From the NCBI GenBank assembly GCA_036365455.1, contig JAWQUS010000007.1:15578001-15642000 (forward strand): a DNA stretch of 64,000 nucleotides, in the 5' to 3' direction. The translations under genes were made by a program, and so were the position numbers. Position 1 is the stretch's first letter, and each line of letters opens with the position of its first letter. The notes beneath the pieces were generated by a model, which was not told the DNA's origin, ran no database searches, and worked only from the letters and a program-made list of their open reading frames with translations. This document shows positions 57,201-64,000 of the stretch, piece by piece. The DNA is from Macrosoma leucophasiata. Its lineage: Eukaryota > Arthropoda > Insecta > Lepidoptera > Hedylidae.

Positions 57201-58856
57201 ATGGCGTTATGTTATTGTTATGTATGTGGAAAATGACTGGTAAATCCATAAATAGATCCATCTACTGCAGAGAATTGTAATTTCATTTTATAAGACTAGA
57301 AGCCGTAGGGCAAAAGATACACCACACTGATGATCACCTAGATAAAAAGCGTTTTAACTGTTTTAAAAATTTAATTAAGTTAATAAATTTAAGATTGGCC
57401 TCTAGAATGATTCCAGTAGTTTTTTTTTATTTTTCCAACCTCCTTCATTTTGGTAATCCATTTACTATTTCCCTTTCGGATGATAAAATCTGAAACAGTG
57501 ATTGCTGAAGAGTGATAAGTAATTAAACTAATTCGATCCTATGATCGATGTCAGTAGTAGATAATTGAAAACGCTCCGACACCTTTTTCCAACATCTAAG
57601 AAGCTTAGACAACAATCTTAATTAAGCAATGTAATATACACGCTCACGTTACTTTATAAATAAACTGTTTTTGGAATCATTATAATTGCGATAATTTGCA
57701 TTCTTAACTTGCTTTTGTTGAATCAGTAATAAGTAACCATCCAAAGAACAGCATATGTCTCTAACTCTATTAAATCCGAAGTAGTATAATAAATCTATGA
57801 TTAAATCATAATTATATTTACAAATTGAAAAATATACCGAAGAAAACTCCAAGAATCGCAGATAAAGAAAGCAATAGACCAAAGTAGAATTTTTGAAATT
57901 TAATTAGCCACTATATACACGTATATCCTTACGAGAATTTCAAAGTAAAAATACACCAACTTTTTCGTTATTACGACAAAGTTAAAATAATTCTACAACC
58001 CGTATTCTTTTTATAACTCCTCTATTACACATAAGAGATCAAAAGAGATAACTATAAGGCTTTGGTTTCCCTTTCCTTACATGTAAAATATTTCCACTCA
58101 TCTTTGTGTTTACTTATAATAGCCTCTTTTCCCGCCAATTTCCATCATCTCATTCGTTATTCATGAACATCTATATTTCATATCGTATCGACTTCAAGCC
58201 ACTGACTGTTATAGACGCTGAACAACCATTGTGCGGTGTGAAATATTGTATTTCCGATCTCATAAATTAATTGTTTAAACACCTACTCGCCTCAACAAGC
58301 TTTTAAGCGCTTTATGTTTAATTAAATCCTCATTTACTTATTATTCATCGACTATTTTAATATATTCTGGAGTCTGAATATCTGCTTAAATTGAAATAGT
58401 ATTTCGTAATTTGGCAGCTACATGTAAAATATTTTCACCTGTAAAAATGTTTTCATATTACGGCAACCTACCGTATTACCTCGACGTGTGGGCAGCATCA
58501 ACACTGTATGCAATCGTAGAACCCAAACCCAAGGGAAATTTAGCTAACAGGGTCTTCCAAGTTCATTTTGTCTAATACGTAAGGACCTACCTTTTTATTT
58601 TTATTTTTTTTTTATTTTTTATTTATTTATTCGTTCTCGTGTACCAACTTATTTTCGTTTTATTTTTGTTTATATTTTGTTGTTGTTTTTAATTTTTTAG
58701 CGGCATGTCTCAGGACTGCTCCAATAAAGTTATTTAATTCATTCATTCATTCATTCTAATCACTTTAAATACTAACATAAAGATTTTTTTACGTTGGGAG
58801 GTAAAATGTCATATACTTTAATTTATCTTCTTTTTACTGTCACAGGTTATAATATA

Positions 58857-60141
58857 TTAGGTTGGGGAAAAAGTTTCTTCGCATTTTTTAAGAAAATTCA
58901 AAACATTTTTTAATATAGTTTATTTAAATTTACTAAAGTATGTATGTACCATTTTGTTCGATAACCTTTTGCCATCTTGTAGGTAGGGACATGATCCCAT
59001 TGCTATAAAAATTTTGGGACTTCTCATCAAAATACCGCGACAAGTGGATTTGGCAGTCCTCTCGTGATGTTAACCTAACATTGCATAAAGAATTCTGAAG
59101 AGACCGAAACAGGTGGAAATCTGAAGGTGCAAGGTCAGGACTATACGGCGGATGCATTAACACCTCCCAGCCAAACTCTCTTAATTTTTGCTGAGTGGCT
59201 ATAGATGTGTGAGGTCTAGCGTTATCATGATGAAACACCACACCCCTTCTGTTGATCAATTCCGGCCGCTTTCTCTCAACTTCTTGCTTTAATCTCATCA
59301 GTTGTTCGCAGTAGAGTTCAGAATCGATAGTCCTGACTGGTAGTAATAGCTCATAATGAATAATGCCCTTCCAATCCCACCACACACACAACATCACCTT
59401 ATTGCGAGTTAACCCGGGTTTCGCCACAGTCTGTGAAGCCTGACCGGCCTTCGACCACGACCTTTTTCGCACGTTCTTGTCGTACGTGATCCACTTTTCA
59501 TCACCAGTTATCAGCTTCTTCAAAAATGATTCGGTTTCATTACGTCGTAATAAAGAATCACATATGAGTACACGGTTCATTAGTATTTCTTTCAGTGAGC
59601 TCGTGTGGTACCCAAATATCGAGCTTTTTTTGTACCCAGCTTTTTTTCAAATGCGCCAAAACTGTTTTGTGATCAATTCTCAGTTCTTCAGCTACGTCGT
59701 AACTACTGATATGTCGATCTTGCTCCACTTTTTCAAAAATGGCATCCATTTTATCCGTAATAGGGCGACCAGAGCGAGGTGCATCTTTGACATCAAAATT
59801 TCCGGATTGAAAACGCTTAAACCAAATTTGTGCTACTGTCACAGACACTGCACTAGGTCCATAAACATGGCAAATTTTTTTCGCGGCTTGCGTTGCATTT
59901 TTACCTTTTTTGTAGTAAAATTTTAAAATGTATCGAATTTCTTCATTAGATTCACTCATCTTGACAGTACGAAAAACAAATGAAAATCACACAATTTGCC
60001 TAATTTGAATTTGGAATTATGTTCTTTAAAATTTTAACTTTCAATTATACCAAACCAGCCAGATACAAATACTACAGCCAAAGAGATTTTATTACAAGTT
60101 CGTACATACTATAATGCGAAAAGACTTTTTCCCCAACCTAT
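58857..60141 (-). mobile_element. mariner element, copy 3
   Basis: Ends TTAGGTTGGGGAAAAAGTTT and CTTTTTCCCCAACCTAT, flanked by TA at 58855-58856 and 60142-60143. Length 1285 bases. Confidence 0.93.
58933..59959 (-). pseudogene. mariner transposase, frameshifted (copy 3)
   Basis: The only copy with an intact N terminus: ATG at 59957-59959, then MSESNEEIRYILKFYYKKGK and an unbroken helix-turn-helix half (59558-59959). Two one-base indels in T runs near 59625-59648 (minus one and plus one) cancel each other but alter about seven residues, giving SWVQKKLD where copy 2 has AGYKKKID. A further one-base insertion near 59582 then shifts the frame. The catalytic half continues in 58933-59580 with TGDEKWITYD, HHDNARPH and YSPDLAPSDFHLF intact. 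It differs from copies 1 and 2 in every disabling lesion. Confidence 0.92.
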
Positions 60142-60255
60142 TATTATTATGATAAGTCGAATTATATGTTATTTAAAGTTGGTATATAACTTCACACTTT
60201 AATTATGCATGTTATCAACAATAAATAACATAAACACATATATAACTTATATATA

Positions 60256-60770
60256 TCTATATATATAAAAGAAAGTCGTGTTAGTTACTTCACTTATAAC
60301 TCAAGAACGGCTGAACCGATTTAGCTGAAAATTGGCAGGGAGGTAGTTTAGAGGCAGGAGAAGGACATAGGATACTTTTTATCCCGTTCAACAGCATATG
60401 ATCCCAACCGATATGCCGTTTGAATTTAAAAGACTTCAATTTCCGATACGTCTTGCATTTGCCATGACCATCAACAAATCACAAGGCCAATCCTTAAAAG
60501 TTTGTGGTTTAAATCTAGAACATTCATGTTTTTCCTATGGTCAATTATACGTGGCATGTTCACGGGTCGGAAGACCATCTGCGTTGTTTGTTTTTGCGCC
60601 TGATAATAAAACAAAAAATGTCGTGTATCACAAGGTACTTAAATGAAGAGCAACCTATGTACTAAAATACAGAAATAATTATGAATGATTAATGTAGGTA
60701 TTTTTTTTTTTGTATTTTTTCCGCTTATTTATTGCCATTAAGGCGGAACAAAGTTTGCCGGGTCAGCTAG
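60256..60770 (+). mobile_element. Compact Helitron, 515 bp
   Basis: Starts TCTATATATATAAAAGAAAG after A and ends AAGTTTGCCGGGTCAGCTAG before T. It keeps the 5' noncoding part (CAAGAACGGCTGAACCGATT) and the last part of the helicase; the middle is deleted. Confidence 0.85.
60398..60646 (+). pseudogene. Helitron helicase, C-terminal 82 codons
   Basis: PTDMPFEFKRLQFPIRLAFA, MTINKSQGQSLKVCGLNLE, SCFSYGQLYVACSRVGRPSA and NVVYHKVLK, ending at a natural-looking stop (TGA). Contains the helicase TINKSQG and QLYVACSR motifs. The frame is intact, but the rest of the protein (Rep domain, Walker A and B) is missing, so it has no transposition function alone. It is cleaner than the remnants at 42.7-44.0 and 50.4-50.6 kb, so this element is probably younger. 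Confidence 0.88.
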
Positions 60771-60843
60771 TAATAATATATAATAATATAACTTATATAT
60801 ATATAATAATATAACTTATATATATATATATATATATATATAT
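60771..60843. repeat. AT-rich tandem repeat
   Basis: Repeats of TAATAATATAACTTATATAT and then (TA)n directly after the Helitron 3' end. Confidence 0.8.
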
Positions 60844-60895
60844 GTCAAATATACACCTAACGACAAGGGTTAACATTGCCTTATACTGAAAATAA

Positions 60896-61203
60896 CTGCC
60901 TCAGTAGCCTAGTGGTAGCAGGCCACTACTACTATGCTGGCGGTCCTGGATTCGATTCCCGGGTCGGGAGCTATCAGAGATAACGGTTTAAAATCCTTTA
61001 TCTCTGGTTCTATTGGGATTTTACCATTTTCTGGAAGTTGCCCAGTACCTCGGCGTTTGGTAATGTGCCCGGAGATGTAACAGGCTCGCCACCTGTTACA
61101 TGGGCCAAAAAGGTAACCGGCGTATCGTGGGGGTTTCCATGTATGCTAGAATGCATGCATTTACCTCTGTCTACCCCTTCGGGGATTACAGGCGTGAAGT
61201 TAT
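60896..61203 (+). mobile_element. tRNA-derived SINE family B, reference copy
   Basis: Head: CAGTAGCCTAGTGGTAGCAG (A box) and CCTGGATTCGATTCCCGGGT (B box). Body: TATCTCTGGTTCTATTGGGA, TGTGCCCGGAGATGTAACAG and GCCAAAAAGGTAACCGG. Tail: CTACCCCTTCGGGGATTACA and GGCGTGAAGTTAT, then a T run. The tail resembles the 3' end of the RTE at 53548-54909. Confidence 0.82.
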
Positions 61204-61214
61204 TTTTTTTTTTA

Positions 61215-62240
61215 ATATTAGCTTCTATAGTACTTTGGAAAATATTTGAGCAATCAACAGTTCTCTCTTAGACGCTTTTAATGAAAGGACACCGCGTTCA
61301 CAGTGTAAAAAAAGTTTCTTCTGCTTACGATAGAATATGCTGATTTTTTTTTACGTAAATGACAGATATTAGCTGACCCCACAAACGTCTTTCTGCCTAA
61401 CAATAAACGTTAAGCCATTGCCCTGTAGAAAATTTAAAAAACACTAAGCGAATTCCATCATTGGTGCCTGTATTGAATTAAATTTATTCTCATGCGCGCT
61501 ATTTTTTGCGACAACTTCTAAGACCTGAACCTGACCCCCCTTTAATAACCTAGTGTAATATAATTTGCATGAAATGTAAAAGCTAACTAAAGTAAAGTTA
61601 ATTTGATAAGGATTAATATTGTATTGGTCTAAATCACACTCCAATTACCGTATTGTAGGTCACCACTTTTTTGGAAGATTTAATGGATATAGTAAACTAT
61701 CCTTAAAAGAAAAATATATTCCTTAAGAGACTTTTTATACATCAACCAAAGAGAAAATATTTCACCATTGTTATAAGTATCTCAAAAGGTTTAAACAGCG
61801 TCTTCGATGAAAGCCGAGGCGGCTTCAGTTTACCAGACACCTCCTGTTTATCGTTGTATTCTAATCAATTTACACAAAACTACAAATCTTGCATCACTAT
61901 CCATTGGTGAAAACCGCATGAAAATCCGTATCTACTACACGGATTTTCATTCTGAGTTACTCGCAAACAGAAAGACAGACGCAGTGGAGGACTTTATTTT
62001 AAAATAGGTACAGATATTGATATATCGAACCATAGGATCGGGCGGCGACGGTGGTCGACGAGTGCTTCGTCTGGCAAGGCACAGCTGACGACGGACTCTT
62101 CCGTTCATCTTGTTTGATCATATTTGTACCTTGTTTATATCCTTCAATTTCAAAATTATATACCACGTTTTTTCTTTATTAATCAATGATTTCTGCACCG
62201 TTTTGTAACCATTTCCACTGTACTTAATCGATTACCAACG
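61215..62240 (+). repeat. Tandem-unit homologue U4 in arm B, interrupted
   Basis: CAATCAACAGTTCTCTCTTA and GACGCTTTTAAT match U1-U3 starts. After the insertion at 61381-62009 the core GGATCGGGCGGCGACGGTGG and TCGACGAGTGCTTCGTCTGG follows, then TTTTGTAACCATTTCCACTG. Arm B has one unit where arm A has three. Confidence 0.65.
61381..62009 (-). mobile_element. Unclassified 629-bp insertion with 9-bp flanking repeat
   Basis: ACAGATATT at 61372-61380 and 62010-62018 flank it, and removing it restores alignment with U1 and U2. It starts AGCTGACCCCACAAACGTCT and ends GGAGGACTTTATTTTAAAAT plus AGGT. Internally GGTGAAAACCGCATGAAAAT and a 12-bp hairpin (61918-61951). Related to 6467-6670. No protein recognised. 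Confidence 0.6.
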
Positions 62241-62708
62241 GAATAGTTAGAACAACCATGATATAAATATACACAATAAAATATAAATATAGATGATATA
62301 AATTAACACATAATAAACCAATAGCAAGCACCGATAAATTTTATATGGGCCGTAAAAGAAGACACGCAGCGGACCTAACCCCGATATGACATAATGGTGA
62401 AATGAACCACAAAATGATTGTTAACTGAAATCTTTTTAAAATATAGAAACATGTACTGGTCTTCAAGTAGCAAGAGGGTTCGTGAAGAAGTTTTCTTGTC
62501 TACGCTTTTTAACCCAAACAATGTTTTATTACATTATAGCTTAAAGTTATAAGTTAAAAAATTGAGTACTAATACAAATTAATACATTATACTCATCATG
62601 AATATCACAAAACACTTTTCTTGTTTATTTTACTAATGTTTTAATTAAACGTTGAACACCGCACATTAAACTCCCCACTTCGAGAATTTGTGGACATTTA
62701 CATTCGCA

Positions 62709-63005
62709 GCAATATTATTTCATCATTAGTTTAAACCGGAGACCATCGTCTGTGCACATAAACTGTAATGTAAACGTCATCAACGCGCATATACTCCGCC
62801 GTCCGGAATGAATTCCACTGGAGGCCAGATCGTGGATAGTTAGTTTATACGGTATAAAGACCCAATCCAGATATTTTTCCGTTTCATTGTAAAAAAAATG
62901 AAAAAAAAACAGTTTCCGCAGGATGGCTTCGAGCCAACTGGCGATTTTGTTAAAATTAAAACTATGCTCTCAAGTCAATGCAATATATAACGTATATCCT
63001 GTTAT
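62709..63005. repeat. Best-preserved island of the duplication, arm B
   Basis: Counterpart of 46765-47060. See that entry for shared phrases. Confidence 0.75.
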
Positions 63006-63267
63006 ATATGAGCATATTATTCGGTTTTTTTTTTTCAGTAAAAAAACTAGTTCTCGGTCATATCGTAATATTTTGTGACTGTTGTCTTTGTTAAACTGTT
63101 GTAACATGTTAGAATTATCATAACGTGATATCCATACTAACTATTGAATATTTATTGAGAGAGACATGTTTTTAATAAGAACCTATTTTTTTTTTAAATA
63201 ACGACTCAATTACGTCAAGGCAAGAGTTTGCCACCCTGTTTTCTTGCTAAAAAATATGAAACGTATT

Positions 63268-63480
63268 TCTGCTATTGTAATTGCGCTGATTCAGTGAAAT
63301 ATGAAACATGTAAGAGAACTGGCGGCGAGCCAGCCGCTTGCCTCACACTATAACAAAGGGTTTCATATCAGGTAATTGTTCCAAGAACAATAGAAGAAAA
63401 ATTATGTATAAAACCTGCTCGCGTAACAAGCTCCAGATAGTCTTAACTTGGAGGTGGGTCGCAATAAAATACTTATTATA
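63268..63480. repeat. Second well-preserved duplication island, arm B
   Basis: Matches 48085-48290: GTATTTCTGCTATTGTAA, GAACTGGCGGCGAGCCAGCC, GCTTGCCTCACACTATAACA and AAAGGGTTTCATATCAGG almost unchanged. GGCTCGCCGCC-type dyad symmetry (GGCGGCGAGCCAGCCGC) is kept in both arms. Confidence 0.75.
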
Positions 63481-63602
63481 AAATTTTTTTTTTGTTTGTT
63501 TCTATACATAAACAAGCCAAGTCGGCATTCTTGTAACCGATGTCGATCGACTGGATCGATATTGACTACATACATCATGATAACCACCTGTACAAATCAC
63601 AA

Positions 63603-63722
63603 TCTATACTTATATATAAAACTGTAGAAGTGTAAATTCTGTACATTGAAAATATTGAAAAAATAAATACCAGGGGATGTTACTAGATCGATACCGAACA
63701 CAAATATGTGATTAGAAATTTT

Positions 63723-63763
<41 letters not shown>

Positions 63764-64000
63764 TCTAGCATCACCCAAAATCTACCGGTCCGATTACGAT
63801 GGAACTTAGTATAATTTTACTTTAATGTTTGGCGCACAACACTGGGTACTTTTTATCTCGGAAAAATGTATGTTTGTCTGTGTGTTTGTGCACGCTAATT
63901 TCAGGAATGGCTTATCCGATTTTCAGTTTTTACTTATATATTGTGGTAAGTTTCACTTAAAATATACTTTTTGTTTCATGTAAATCGGTTAAGAAATAAA
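63603..64000 (+). mobile_element. Helitron 5' portion, cut by window end
   Basis: TCTATACTTATATATAAAAC after A. It matches 52609-53010 closely and includes a long GTCT tandem run (about 63725-63760). The 3' part lies outside the window. Confidence 0.75.

Larger units (their letters stand above)
57445..63560. repeat. Segmental duplication, arm B
   Basis: Shorter partner of 37135-48410, same orientation, islands in the same order. It carries its own insertions: mariner copy 3, a compact Helitron, a SINE-B copy and the 61381-62009 insertion. Confidence 0.8.

Noticed and set aside
63725..63762. Telomeric or other functional tandem repeat
   Set aside because: It is a GTCT microsatellite inside a Helitron; no TTAGG arrays are present.

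Overview
The window looks like a repeat-rich stretch of a lepidopteran (moth or butterfly) nuclear genome. It is strongly AT-rich. It carries the usual lepidopteran repeat mix: Helitrons with TC...CTAG ends set between A and T, mariner elements with TA duplications, RTE-type LINEs, several tRNA-derived SINE families, and poly(T)-bounded interspersed repeats ending in a short GC hairpin. I found no complete host protein-coding gene. Every long reading frame I recognise belongs to a transposable element, so the window is probably intergenic DNA or one or more large introns. I cannot name the species.

Layout. 0-6 kb: Helitron ends, a GC-rich block with a strong splice-donor motif (about 2.0-2.7 kb) that looks like a promoter/first-exon region, SINE fragments and an RTE 3' fragment. 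6-20 kb: two tRNA-SINEs, a 5S-rRNA-derived SINE (11.3 kb), a repeat present in three direct copies (12.1-13.6 kb) and a foldback element (14.5 kb). 20-30 kb: an inverted pair of one repeat family, mariner copies 1 and 2, and a 1.7-kb terminal-inverted-repeat element. 30-37 kb: an inverted pair of an unknown sequence, SINE pieces and a perfect hairpin. 37-48.4 kb: the larger arm of a direct segmental duplication; it holds an internally deleted RTE with an 11-bp target duplication and a decayed autonomous-type Helitron. 48.7-54.9 kb: two more Helitrons, tRNA-SINE pieces and a 5'-truncated RTE with a 13-bp target duplication. 55-57.4 kb: mostly unique sequence with GC-rich patches. 57.4-63.6 kb: the second arm of the duplication, with mariner copy 3, a compact Helitron, a SINE and an insertion flanked by 9-bp repeats. 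The last 400 bases start another Helitron.

The elements relate to each other in readable ways. A tRNA-SINE shares its 3' tail with the 53.5-kb RTE. The 5S-SINE ends like the 39-kb RTE. Sister sequences inside the window act as empty sites that fix element boundaries. The three mariner copies are nearly identical but carry different disabling lesions. The most notable feature is the segmental duplication, whose arms keep well-matched noncoding islands between unrelated insertions. I found no clear sign of a previously undescribed gene system.
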